Of a stretch of DNA of 64,000 nt, positions 51,983 through 61,082 are shown one piece after another (positions within the stretch are counted from its first letter, which is position 1; each line of letters opens with the position of its first letter). The stretch covers positions 2,480,001 through 2,544,000 of the forward strand of contig NZ_CP162005.1 of NCBI RefSeq assembly GCF_040822065.1, written 5' to 3'. The position numbers and the translations under genes are program-made. Below the pieces are notes generated by a model. It searched no databases. It was given only the letters and a program-made list of their open reading frames with translations, and was not told where the DNA came from. This DNA comes from Pedobacter sp. WC2423 (lineage in GTDB: Bacteria; Bacteroidota; Bacteroidia; Sphingobacteriales; Sphingobacteriaceae).

Positions 51983-52504
51983 TTACCTGGTAAACCTTCC
52001 TCCTCTTATTTTTTTAGCAGCATGGTTATTCGTTTGAAAACAAGCATCCAACTGCGTTTTTACATTTTCAATCTGGAATCTCGTTGTAAACAGTGAATCC
52101 TGGATTCCTGCCATCTGAGAAACATCTTCAGTCATTTTCTTATACAACAGAAAACTGCTGACTGCCGTCTTTTCTTTTTTGATGATTTCTTTGATTTTAA
52201 AATTTGTATTTTGAATATCTTCAAGCATGATCGCCTGATTATTCATCTCCTCAGAATTGATGGAGGTGTATTTGGAAAGTTCTTTGAATCTTAACAGGAT
52301 CATATCAAATTTAGTATTGATATCTTTCCGTTTAGCCAACAGCTGTTCGGTTTGTTTCACTTCCTTTTCCAAAAGCTGGTATTCAAATCTGGAAGCTGCA
52401 AAGAACAGATACACGCAGATCACGGCGAAACTGGTAAGGGAAATGAAATTTAAAATAAAGAGCCGGTATGACTTGTTCAGTTCCTGAGCGTTGATAGGTT
52501 TCAT
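51983..52504 (-). CDS. tssO: Small single-pass T6SS membrane protein, TssO-like (first copy)
   Basis: The 173-residue protein opens MKPINAQELNKSYRLFILNF, has a membrane helix at about residues 15-35 (LFILNFISLTSFAVICVYLF) and a long coiled-coil-like part ('EYQLLEKEVKQTEQLLAKRKDINTKF'). It is the first gene of the minus-strand T6SS operon and matches TssO in size and topology. The divergent tssE gene starts 149 bases away, so the gap holds promoters for both directions. Confidence 0.7.
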   Translation of the reverse strand: MKPINAQELNKSYRLFILNFISLTSFAVICVYLFFAASRFEYQLLEKEVKQTEQLLAKRKDINTKFDMILLRFKELSKYTSINSEEMNNQAIMLEDIQNTNFKIKEIIKKEKTAVSSFLLYKKMTEDVSQMAGIQDSLFTTRFQIENVKTQLDACFQTNNHAAKKIRGGRFTR

Positions 52505-52653
52505 CAGAAGTATATTAGATTTGAGAGCTGTAAGATTTTAATTATAATAACATGTTTATTAAAAGTCTGTTAGTATTATGTTCCAATATATAAATTTTGG
52601 ACGTAATATTGATTAACCATTTACCAATTATTGTTCCATTTAAGTAGTAACCT
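52505..52653. promoter_or_regulatory. Divergent promoter region between tssO and tssE
   Basis: The 149-base AT-rich gap separates the two oppositely transcribed T6SS operons. TAAATTTT near 52590 is a near match to the -7 element for the plus strand. No convincing -33 box or operator was identified. Confidence 0.4.
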
Positions 52654-53088
52654 ATGTCAGATTTCTTATACAACAAACCATTTCGATTAAAAAACATTCT
52701 CGAAAACAAAGACCTTACAGAGGCCGATTTAGGCAAATCAATCTCTCAGAACATAGAGTTAATTATTTTCACCAGATACGGAGAACACAGGCATAACAGG
52801 AACTTTGGCTGCGAAATATGGGATTTAGACTTCGAATTGATCGTAAGTGAAACTACCTGGGAAGAAAAGTTCAGACAATCTTTGCTCAGATCTATTACAG
52901 AATATGAACGCCGCCTGTATCAGGTTGAAGTTGAAATCAATATGACTGAAGTAGAAAAGAAATTTTCTCTCAGAAATGTTACAGAAATCAAGAAAAAAGT
53001 TGACATTTCCATCTGGGGGAAAATGAATATTACCGGAGAAAAGTATTATTTTAACACTGGCTTATTCTTAAGTCCACTTTCAAGCTAG
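52654..53088 (+). CDS. tssE: T6SS baseplate protein TssE (gp25-like)
   Basis: The 144-residue protein has the gp25 (GPW) signature region 'FTRYGEHRHNRNFGCEIWDLDFE' with the conserved RYGE...NFG pattern, and 'RQSLLRSITEYERRL'. In phage baseplates gp25 starts sheath polymerisation; TssE does the same for the T6SS. It is the first gene of the plus-strand operon. A weak hairpin with T run follows at 53171-53190 before tssF, so the two may be separately transcribed. Confidence 0.88.
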   Translation: MSDFLYNKPFRLKNILENKDLTEADLGKSISQNIELIIFTRYGEHRHNRNFGCEIWDLDFELIVSETTWEEKFRQSLLRSITEYERRLYQVEVEINMTEVEKKFSLRNVTEIKKKVDISIWGKMNITGEKYYFNTGLFLSPLSS

Positions 53089-53170
53089 CTATAGTGTTCT
53101 ATTTTAAGGAAACACTGAACTAATTTATATACAGCATACTACATCACAAAGCTGTTACAATACAATAAAG

Positions 53171-53190
53171 ACAGGATTACACTCCTGTTT
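53171..53190 (+). terminator. Weak terminator-like hairpin after tssE
   Basis: ACAGGA (53171-53176) pairs with TCCTGT (53183-53188) and is followed by TTTTAAATT. The stem is only 6 bp, so termination would be partial. Confidence 0.35.
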
Positions 53191-53249
53191 TAAATTAATT
53201 ACTTAAGCTTACACGATCTTTATCCTTATAAAGCACAACCAAACGCTAA

Positions 53250-55103
53250 ATGAAGAACATATTTTACTCCTCTAAAGACGAAATAAGAAATAGAATTTTA
53301 AAAAATGCATTAGATTACTGGGGTATAAAAAACACAAATGATTTTGATCCGCTGGTTAAATTGCTGATTGAAGCATTAAGCACAGAGCTTTTCAATGTTT
53401 CCAATGATGTAAAAAACCTGGAGAACCGGATTCTGGATCGTATATCCCGTATTTTAGCTTCAGATACCCTGACCTCTGCCCTTCCGGCACATGCCATATT
53501 ACATGCACGCGCCATAGAACCTATAGAAACTATTGATACTAAAACACAATTCTTCTTTAGAAAAAGGCTGAAAGATAAAAGTGAAAATAGCGGAGAAAAA
53601 ACATCAGACATCTTCTTCAGCCCTTTAAAAGCGGTTAAAGTATTCCACTCAGAAATAGCTTATCTGGCCAATGGGAGTAATATATTTAAGATTGATGCAC
53701 AGCACAATAAGACTTTACTAACGCATAGTAATCCTGGAGAAGGCCTGGAGAAAAACACACTTTATATCGGAATTGAAAACCCGCCAGCAGTAAATCTTCT
53801 GCCCGGACTAAGCTTCTATTTTGACTGGCGTAATTATGCCGTTAACGATAGTATATATGACCTTATTGCTTTATCTAAGTGGTTTTTAAACGATCTGCCC
53901 GTTAATCTTTCTTTAAATAAATTCTACCTCGAGCCAGAACAAAACAGGCAGTCTCCATTTGATAATCAGGATGTGCTGAACCTGATCACACAAGACGTTA
54001 ATGCTTTTTACGCAAACAGGTTCCTGACCGTTGACGAAGAAAACATATTTCCACATCAGCCCTATCTTCAAAATTACCCGAAAGAATTTGACACTGTATT
54101 TCAAACAGGCAGCCTGACCAGCTTTAAAAAGCCCATACTATGGCTAAAAGTCGTTTTCCCAGCTGCAATTAATGAAGCTATGCTCGATGAATTGCATATT
54201 TCCATTAATGCTTTCCCAGTAGTCAACAAAAGAATACATGACTTTAAGCACCGCCTGAAAATGATGACTAATATTATGCCCATCAAACTTCAGGACCATG
54301 ATCAGTTTCTCTGTGTAGACTCGCTGACTGATAAAGCAGGGAACTATTACACTGAAATTCCGCATAGCCATGACGATGATGCAAATGCAGGTTCATTTTC
54401 AATACGTTACGGAGGATCAGAACGCTTTGACAATAGAAATGCAAAGGAAATTGTAGATTATCTGTTTGAATTGCTGAGAGATGAAAAGGCTGCATTTTCT
54501 GCCTACGGATCTGATTTTCTGAACAGCTCCTTAAAAGAACTGGAACAAAATATCTCTATTATTGAACAAAAAACAAAAGCACAGCTCATTACGATTAAAG
54601 AACTACTGAATTATATTATTGTCAAACCTTTAAATAATGCAGACATCCTGTTTCTTGAATTCTGGTCAACGAATGCAGAATTAGGCAATCAAATCAAATC
54701 CGGAAGTCACTTGCAATCCTTTGAAAGCAGCAAAACAATACCAGAAAGCCTGTTTTTATTGAGTAACACTAAAGGAGGAAGATCCAGATTAAATGCAACC
54801 AACAGAGTTCAGGCTTATAAATACGGACTGACAACCGGAAACAGGCTGGTTACCCAATCAGACATCATTAACTTCTGCTTTTTTGAATTAGGCAATAAAA
54901 TCAAGGCCGTCAATATCCGAAAAGGACTGATGCCTGCACAAAATCCAAAAGAAGGCTTTCTGAAAACTACAGATATTATCATCACTCCTGCGCACCAAAA
55001 CGAACTCAATGAAGAAGAATGGAAATCTATGCTCAGTTTAACTAAATCCAAGCTTGAAATCCGCAGTACGATGAATATTCACTACAGGCTTTTATTGAGT
55101 TAA
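53250..55103 (+). CDS. tssF: T6SS baseplate protein TssF
   Basis: The 617-residue protein has the size of TssF (about 600). The opening 'DYWGIKNTNDFDPLVKLLIEALSTELFNVSNDVKNLENRILDRISRIL' and 'LPAHAILHARAIEPIETID' match the N-terminal region of the family, and 'YKYGLTTGNRLVTQSDIINFC' the later wing domain. TssF joins TssG and TssE in the baseplate wedge. It is separated from tssE by 161 bases. Confidence 0.86.
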   Translation: MKNIFYSSKDEIRNRILKNALDYWGIKNTNDFDPLVKLLIEALSTELFNVSNDVKNLENRILDRISRILASDTLTSALPAHAILHARAIEPIETIDTKTQFFFRKRLKDKSENSGEKTSDIFFSPLKAVKVFHSEIAYLANGSNIFKIDAQHNKTLLTHSNPGEGLEKNTLYIGIENPPAVNLLPGLSFYFDWRNYAVNDSIYDLIALSKWFLNDLPVNLSLNKFYLEPEQNRQSPFDNQDVLNLITQDVNAFYANRFLTVDEENIFPHQPYLQNYPKEFDTVFQTGSLTSFKKPILWLKVVFPAAINEAMLDELHISINAFPVVNKRIHDFKHRLKMMTNIMPIKLQDHDQFLCVDSLTDKAGNYYTEIPHSHDDDANAGSFSIRYGGSERFDNRNAKEIVDYLFELLRDEKAAFSAYGSDFLNSSLKELEQNISIIEQKTKAQLITIKELLNYIIVKPLNNADILFLEFWSTNAELGNQIKSGSHLQSFESSKTIPESLFLLSNTKGGRSRLNATNRVQAYKYGLTTGNRLVTQSDIINFCFFELGNKIKAVNIRKGLMPAQNPKEGFLKTTDIIITPAHQNELNEEEWKSMLSLTKSKLEIRSTMNIHYRLLLS

Positions 55104-55121
55104 AAAGAAAACGATCACGGG

Positions 55122-56060
55122 TTAAAGATAAACGGTATAGCCTAAATAGGAATTATTAGAATCTGCGCCCAGTGATCCGACCTGGTTTTGCTGGCCGGCT
55201 ATTAAATTAGTAGTTACCTCAGTTTCAACAGGTACTAAATATGACACCGCCAGGTCTATTAAATGCGCATGCGCAGTACCCGGCATAAAATTGACGAGTT
55301 TATTGATGTGCGCAGGCCCCACATTGATAAACACCTGTTCTTCATCACTTAAAAAGCTGCTGCCGATAATAGAGTTTATTCCCAATGCACCGGAGCCAAG
55401 CCTGAACTGCAACCCTTCATCAATCGGTGAAGGCTTTACATTTGTACTTTTTAAAACTGCTTCTACCGGAATTTTAAAAAGAACAGTTAACAATTGTCCG
55501 AGAAATTTCAGGTCATTTCTTTTCTGATGGATCACCGGCAGAAAGTGCATCCAGATTATACTTTGTTCTTTATCAAGCAATTCAAATTCTTTCCAGCCAG
55601 CGGCAAAGATATTCGTCAGGTCGGTATAAGTTGTCCTCTTATCCAGTCTGTTCTCATAAAGCTGCAAAACTGTTTTAAGATAATTGACCTCAGCCTCAAA
55701 AGGCATGAAGAACTTTCTTGCGTCCTTTTCCTCTGTCCTTCTCAGGCGTACATCTTCGACCATTTCTTCTTCGGACATGCCCGAACTCCCTGTAGGAGGT
55801 GTATGGAACAGTCCTTCAGGCAGCATATCATAAAAACCTTCCTGGTTAACTTCTATAGTTAAACAGTCTTTGCGTTTACTATCCGAATAATAAAATGAAT
55901 GATTGCTGATATCTTTCGCATAAGCTCTTTGTTTTGCACCCACAGGGATTACTGCAATCTGATCAGTGTGAAAATCACCATTCTCTATTAACTCTGCAAC
56001 TTTTGTGATAGCTTCAAAATCAGTATTGAGATCATTCTTTAAATGCAGCCTCTGTTTCAT
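55122..56060 (-). CDS. tssG: T6SS baseplate protein TssG
   Basis: The 312-residue protein has the length of TssG and features 'KVAELIENGDFHTDQIAVIPVGAKQRAYAKDIS' and 'SIIGSSFLSDEEQVFINVGPAHINKLVNFMPGTAHAHLIDLAVSYL'. It works with TssF in the wedge. Unlike its neighbours it is on the minus strand, convergent with tssF (18 bases between the stops) and divergent from tssN, so it needs its own promoter. The inverted position looks like a local rearrangement or a deliberate separation of expression. Confidence 0.84.
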   Translation of the reverse strand: MKQRLHLKNDLNTDFEAITKVAELIENGDFHTDQIAVIPVGAKQRAYAKDISNHSFYYSDSKRKDCLTIEVNQEGFYDMLPEGLFHTPPTGSSGMSEEEMVEDVRLRRTEEKDARKFFMPFEAEVNYLKTVLQLYENRLDKRTTYTDLTNIFAAGWKEFELLDKEQSIIWMHFLPVIHQKRNDLKFLGQLLTVLFKIPVEAVLKSTNVKPSPIDEGLQFRLGSGALGINSIIGSSFLSDEEQVFINVGPAHINKLVNFMPGTAHAHLIDLAVSYLVPVETEVTTNLIAGQQNQVGSLGADSNNSYLGYTVYL

Positions 56061-56185
56061 TTGTTTATATTTATTGTTTTTCTTTTGTCAGATGGATCCT
56101 TGATAATTAAAACAATCATCAGGGATTCATATATTTATTTACGGTATAATTAAACTAATATACACTAATAACTATACCATTCTTA

Positions 56186-56213
56186 TTTTGATAGATTTAA
56201 GGTATTATATTTG
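56186..56213 (+). promoter_or_regulatory. Promoter candidate for tssN-tssK
   Basis: TATATTTG at 56206-56213 matches the -7 element exactly; TTTTG at 56186-56190 is a possible -33 box with a shorter than usual 15-base gap. It lies 35 bases before the tssN start. Confidence 0.5.
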
Positions 56214-56247
56214 TTAACAGTTAAACAAAAACATCAAGTACAATTTA

Positions 56248-57141
56248 ATGGACGTTCAATCATTTTTTATCCGGTATTTATTATTCCCCTTAATATTTGT
56301 TGTATCGGCTGCGCTGCTCTCGATTGTCAATAAGAAAAATCAATTTCTTAATAACAAAAGACTGATCATTGGCATCCTGGTATTAAGTTTAGTACTTGCA
56401 CTCCCCGGCCTTCTTGGCTTCCTGAGCTTTGATTTTATGCCCTGGGGATATATTATCTGTCAGATTTATTACCTAATGACCGGTACTTTTTTTGTTTACC
56501 TGTTCACGAAGAAATATCCTAAAGAACTGCTGGACAGAAAGCTTTTTATTGTATTCGGCATATTAGTCGGCTCATTGCTTAGCTTTTATCTGTTTCAACT
56601 GGCCTTCAACTGGCTAAGTGATATTCACTTTGGTTTGTGGGCCGCAACGAGCATTTTGACCTTTATTGTCCCTTTGCTTTTCTGGTGGGCTTATGTAGCA
56701 CTGATCAGTATCCCTACAGAAATTTATAAAATCTGGCAATACCCTATGACCCCAATCAATATCGATATGGATCACCTGGATTTTGACCGTATGCTGGTAT
56801 TAGAGCTGGAACTGTATAAAAACACCAGTGACCCGGAGCCTTTACGCGTTAAAGCGAAAGCGCCGGAAAATATGATATTCGGTAACTGGTTCTATAAATT
56901 CATTGAAGATTATAATCTGAAATTCCCTAAGAGCCCTGTTAAATATATTGGCGAAGATGGAGAATCTTATAAATGGATCTTTTTCATCAAAACATCCTTC
57001 TTCAAGAAGAATATTTTCATAGATCCAGACCACGACATTGTCAATAACCGCATTACAGAGAAAGTTACTATTTACGCAAAAAGAGTATCTGAAAACGCTA
57101 ATAAACCCGAAGCAATCGGAGACGAATCTATTTTCATCTAA
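56248..57141 (+). CDS. tssN: T6SS subtype-iii inner-membrane protein TssN
   Basis: The 297-residue protein has five or six membrane helices in residues 1-165 ('FFIRYLLFPLIFVVSAALLSI', 'LIIGILVLSLVLALPGLLGF', 'FIVFGILVGSLLSFYLFQLAF', 'SILTFIVPLLFWWAYVALISI') and a soluble C-terminal domain of about 130 residues ('DFDRMLVLELELYKNTSDPEP', 'FIKTSFFKKNIFIDPDHDI'). TssN is specific to the Bacteroidota T6SS and is taken to help replace the TssJLM membrane core. It precedes tssK by 10 bases. Confidence 0.84.
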   Translation: MDVQSFFIRYLLFPLIFVVSAALLSIVNKKNQFLNNKRLIIGILVLSLVLALPGLLGFLSFDFMPWGYIICQIYYLMTGTFFVYLFTKKYPKELLDRKLFIVFGILVGSLLSFYLFQLAFNWLSDIHFGLWAATSILTFIVPLLFWWAYVALISIPTEIYKIWQYPMTPINIDMDHLDFDRMLVLELELYKNTSDPEPLRVKAKAPENMIFGNWFYKFIEDYNLKFPKSPVKYIGEDGESYKWIFFIKTSFFKKNIFIDPDHDIVNNRITEKVTIYAKRVSENANKPEAIGDESIFI

Positions 57142-57151
57142 TTAAAACACT

Positions 57152-58309
57152 ATGATTTCACCATTAAAATACAAACCCGTTAACTGGGTGGATGGGATGA
57201 AACTATCAAGCAGCCATTTTGTGGCTACCGATCAGTTTAACCAGGACTTTGTGAGAGATGCCAACTCGATATCGCTTAACAACTTCAATTATGGTCTGCT
57301 TCCTCCCTTTGCTGGCGAGCGTGTATCACATGATATAGAAATCTCAGAAAAGGCAACAAACCATATTGAAATCAAAGTAAGGCATTGTAATGCAATTACT
57401 GCCGAAGGGTGCAGAATTGATATTCCGAATACCTCAAACTATGATAACCAGCTTTCTTACAGCCAGTTTTTCAACAGTGAGAATACGGATTATTCTAAGG
57501 TTGCCATCTACAATATCCTGCTGCTGGTTAATCCTTTTGACAGAGTACCTTCAGGAACTCCCGATCCGCAGGATAACCCGCCAAGATATCCCGACATCAG
57601 TAAAAAGTATAGCATATCAATTCTTCCGGCTTCTGAAATGACTCCGAATGCAACTGATAACTATCATCTCACTATCGGACAGTTTGTAATGGAGAATGGC
57701 AGGATTTCTATCAATACTAATTATATCCCGCCAAGCAGCTCTATAGTGAGCCACCCGGGCCTGATCAGGTACTATGAATCGTTTAGTACACTGATTAACG
57801 ATCTTCAACTGGCCGCCTTTAAAATCATCGATAAAACTGCTGCCAGAGATTCCATTACGCCTCTTGGAAAAAATATCCGTTTATTGTCTGAAAAGCTGCT
57901 GGATTATATTGCCCAGATCTTTTTCAACTACAGGAACCTGGGGTATCAGCAATCACCTGTTTATATTGCAGGTTATTGTTCAAATCTGGCGCACGTATTT
58001 TTTACAGGTATCAAGCTTATTGAACCTAAAGAAAGAGAAGAAATGCTGAAATATTTCTATGAATGGCGTGATGTCACTCCCGGGAATTTTGAAGAATTGC
58101 TGGCGCGTAATATCGAAATGATCTATGACCACCAGAATATCCATGCTTCGATGTCAACTATTGAAGAATTCTTAAAAGTAATGGTTGCACTCTGGAATAA
58201 ACTAAGCATGCTTGAATATATCGGGCAGCGTAAAGAAAACATTGTGGTTGCAGAGCAGCAAATGGTACAGCAGGTTCAGACCAAAAGAACCTGGACTTTA
58301 CTGGACTAA
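57152..58309 (+). CDS. tssK: T6SS baseplate protein TssK
   Basis: The 385-residue protein opens with 'KPVNWVDGMKLSSSHFVATDQF', the counterpart of the W-EGM-L--QHF--QD signature of TssK, and ends with an extended helical region. TssK trimers connect the baseplate wedges to the membrane complex. It is the last gene of the plus-strand run and is followed by a bidirectional terminator. Confidence 0.87.
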   Translation: MISPLKYKPVNWVDGMKLSSSHFVATDQFNQDFVRDANSISLNNFNYGLLPPFAGERVSHDIEISEKATNHIEIKVRHCNAITAEGCRIDIPNTSNYDNQLSYSQFFNSENTDYSKVAIYNILLLVNPFDRVPSGTPDPQDNPPRYPDISKKYSISILPASEMTPNATDNYHLTIGQFVMENGRISINTNYIPPSSSIVSHPGLIRYYESFSTLINDLQLAAFKIIDKTAARDSITPLGKNIRLLSEKLLDYIAQIFFNYRNLGYQQSPVYIAGYCSNLAHVFFTGIKLIEPKEREEMLKYFYEWRDVTPGNFEELLARNIEMIYDHQNIHASMSTIEEFLKVMVALWNKLSMLEYIGQRKENIVVAEQQMVQQVQTKRTWTLLD

Positions 58310-58315
58310 ACTCAT

Positions 58316-58370
58316 TTTAAATAGAAAAGGGTATCATCTGGTTATTAGATGATACCCTTTTCTATTTAAA
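58316..58370. terminator. Bidirectional terminator between tssK and antiporter gene
   Basis: AAATAGAAAAGGGTATCATC plus T (58319-58339) pairs perfectly over 21 bp with 58347-58367, with further A/T pairs outside. It marks the right edge of the T6SS cluster. Confidence 0.88.
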
Positions 58371-58378
58371 AGCTATTC

Positions 58379-59986
58379 TTATTCACTTCTCAATTTGGCT
58401 TCGTCCAGGTCAAGCTGGCTTTCCTGTTTACGAATCTCCTCATCACTGTAAAAATTTTCTGTCCGTAACACATGCAGCTCCTGACGCTGTAATTTATAGA
58501 TATGCAACAAAATCCGGTTATAGTGTTCCACTTCTTCTCTTTTCATATCATTACACTCCAAAGACGCTAAACGCTGCTCCATAATGGTCTTATCATTTTG
58601 CAGCTGATCTCTTAAACAGCTTACAAATGGATTAACCCGTATATCATCTGCATATTTTTCATCCAGCTCTTTAACTGCTATATTCATTAACCGTAGACTG
58701 ATCCCTGCCTGCTGCTCTTCATCCGGCAGATAATCACCAGTGTCCTTCATTTTAACCCATTTAATAATTAATGGAAGAGTGAGTCCCTGGAAAACCAAAG
58801 TAATCAGGATAACCACAAAAGTAATGAACAGGATCAGGCTGCGGTGCGGAAAAGCCTCTCCATTAGTCAATAGCAACGGAATAGCCAGTGCAGAAGCTAA
58901 AGAAACCACACCTCTCATTCCTGCCCAACCTACAATTAGCGGTGCTTTCCAGGTTGGGTTATAATGATCTATTCTTTTCGTGCTTCCAACCCATTTAGGC
59001 ACATAAGCAAGAGACATCACGTATATAATTCTGACTACAATCGTAATTAAACTGATCACTACACCATATTTAATCGCTTCCACAATAGAATAACCGCCCA
59101 TATCAGCCATAATCACCGGAAGTTCCAAACCAATCAGGATAAAGACCAGACCATTTAAAATAAAGATTAAAGTGGCCCATACGCCTATGGTTTGCAAACG
59201 TGAATTGCCTGTGGTAAATAGTTCATGCGAACGGTAAGACAGAAATAATCCTCCGCTAACTACTGCCATTACGCCCGAAAAGTGAAATTCTTCTGCAGCG
59301 ATGTACATGATATAGGGCGTAATCAAGGTCAGCGCAGCATCTATACTGGGCGTGGTCGGTAAAAAACGATGTACTACATACATAATATGTGCAACTGCCA
59401 AACCAAAGACGATCCCCATGCCTGCCACTAAAAAAAACTGACCAACAGCCTGTCCCATAGAAAAGTAACCAGACAATACTGCAGCTAATGCAAAACGAAA
59501 AACAATTAAACTGGAAGCATCATTGATGAGGCTTTCCCCTTCTAAAGTCGCTGTCAGCCGCTTAGGAATTTTCACATTTTTCAGGACTGAGTTTGCAGCA
59601 ACCGCATCAGGCGGTGAAATAATCCCGCCCAGTAAAAAGCCCATAGCCAAAGTAAAACCTGGAATCATCACTGTAGAAACGAAGGCCACAATAGTAGAAG
59701 TTAAAAAAACCAGGCCAAATGCAAGCATTCCAATAGCCCTTCTCCATTTCCAGAAATCGTTCCAGGAGGTATACCAGGCTGCTTCGTAAAGCAATGGTGG
59801 AAGAAACAGCAAAAAGATCATCTCAGGCTCTATTGCTATAATGGGCATCGCAGGGATAAAACTTATTCCTAAACCAGCCAGCACTAAAAAAACAGGATAA
59901 GAAATATGGAGTTTTTGCCCCAGCATAGTGAGGATAAAAACCGCAAAAAGCAGGGTAAGTACAATTAAAAGTTGTGCGTGAAACAT
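58379..59986 (-). CDS. Na+/H+ antiporter of the CPA1 family with cytoplasmic tail
   Basis: The 535-residue protein has about 12 membrane helices in the first 410 residues, with GGIISPPDAVAA and 'LEGESLINDASSLIVFRFAL', the TDP/ND ion-binding pattern of the NhaP/NHE group (here PPD and ND). A charged C-terminal tail of about 115 residues ('EEQQAGISLRLMNIAVKELDEKYADD') probably senses regulation. It exchanges Na+ or K+ for protons. It is a separate paralog of the shorter antiporter at 10942-12192. Confidence 0.9.
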   Translation of the reverse strand: MFHAQLLIVLTLLFAVFILTMLGQKLHISYPVFLVLAGLGISFIPAMPIIAIEPEMIFLLFLPPLLYEAAWYTSWNDFWKWRRAIGMLAFGLVFLTSTIVAFVSTVMIPGFTLAMGFLLGGIISPPDAVAANSVLKNVKIPKRLTATLEGESLINDASSLIVFRFALAAVLSGYFSMGQAVGQFFLVAGMGIVFGLAVAHIMYVVHRFLPTTPSIDAALTLITPYIMYIAAEEFHFSGVMAVVSGGLFLSYRSHELFTTGNSRLQTIGVWATLIFILNGLVFILIGLELPVIMADMGGYSIVEAIKYGVVISLITIVVRIIYVMSLAYVPKWVGSTKRIDHYNPTWKAPLIVGWAGMRGVVSLASALAIPLLLTNGEAFPHRSLILFITFVVILITLVFQGLTLPLIIKWVKMKDTGDYLPDEEQQAGISLRLMNIAVKELDEKYADDIRVNPFVSCLRDQLQNDKTIMEQRLASLECNDMKREEVEHYNRILLHIYKLQRQELHVLRTENFYSDEEIRKQESQLDLDEAKLRSE

Positions 59987-60185
59987 AAACAGGAAATGCC
60001 AATCATAAGGGAGATGTCAAATGTCACAAATTAACGATAAATCAGGATAATCACAAAATGTGGATGAATCGATTTTAATCACCTTTTAATGTGGTGGTAA
60101 ATAAACATGTGATACCTTTAATTTTGCTGTAGTATTAATTCCTACTCTTGTTTATATTAAATTTAAAATTCATAACCAACACAAA

Positions 60186-60995
60186 ATGAATACGATATCA
60201 TCCATGCTAAATGATCATGGAACCCTTATACAAATCATTTTATATCTTGTAGTTATCGTTTCTATCTGGCTTGCAGAATTCAGAATTGCCTTACATTCTC
60301 TAAAAGAAAAATGGCAGCATACTTCGATTAACCTGATGTTTATCCTGACTGCCCTTCCAATTCAGCTCGCTATGACTGTTCTGGTAATCTTTGTTTCAGG
60401 CTGGGTCTCCCTGCATCACTGGGGAATTTTATACTTGCTGCCACATAGTCAAAGTGCCTGGGTAAAATATGTTGCCGGCTTCTTTTTAATGGACTTTTTT
60501 GAATACGTTTATCATGTGATTATGCATAAAGCAGGTCCGCTCTGGAATTTCCACCTAGTTCACCACACCGATATAGAAATGGATGTCTCTACTACGGTAA
60601 GGGAGCATCCCGGTGAAACTTTTGTCAGAGTATGTTTTCAGGTGATCTGGGTATTTTTCGCCGGAGCTTCTATCGGACTGCTGTTACTAAGACAAACCGT
60701 ACAAACCTTTGCAAATTTAATTGCACATACCTATTTGCAATTACCTGCTAAAACAGAAAAGATATGTGGCTTATTATTTATCACCCCCAACCTTCACCAC
60801 GTACATCATCACTTTGAGTTGCCCTATACAGATTGCAATTATGGCGATGTATTCAGTATCTGGGACAGATTATTCGGTACTTATATGGAAATGAAATCCA
60901 GCGAGATCAAATTTGGACTGGACATTTATCATGGACATTCTCCTGCTGACTTTCTTCAATTGATCAAATTTCCATTTTTCAGGAAGAATAAATAG
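60186..60995 (+). CDS. Fatty-acid hydroxylase / sterol desaturase family membrane enzyme
   Basis: The 269-residue protein has about four membrane helices and the di-iron histidine motifs HKAGPLWNFHLVHH and HHVHHH of the FA_hydroxylase superfamily, with a further His in 'HTYLQL'. Members use di-iron and oxygen to hydroxylate or desaturate lipids, sterols or carotenoids. Substrate is not predictable here. A possible promoter lies upstream (TTTG 60123-60126 and TACTCTTG 60143-60150, gap 16). Confidence 0.85.
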   Translation: MNTISSMLNDHGTLIQIILYLVVIVSIWLAEFRIALHSLKEKWQHTSINLMFILTALPIQLAMTVLVIFVSGWVSLHHWGILYLLPHSQSAWVKYVAGFFLMDFFEYVYHVIMHKAGPLWNFHLVHHTDIEMDVSTTVREHPGETFVRVCFQVIWVFFAGASIGLLLLRQTVQTFANLIAHTYLQLPAKTEKICGLLFITPNLHHVHHHFELPYTDCNYGDVFSIWDRLFGTYMEMKSSEIKFGLDIYHGHSPADFLQLIKFPFFRKNK

Positions 60996-61082
60996 AAACG
61001 GCCAGATATTTTCTCTATTATAATATAAATAATTCTAAACAACTTTAAATAACTTATTATTAATAAATACAGATCTTTTTGC

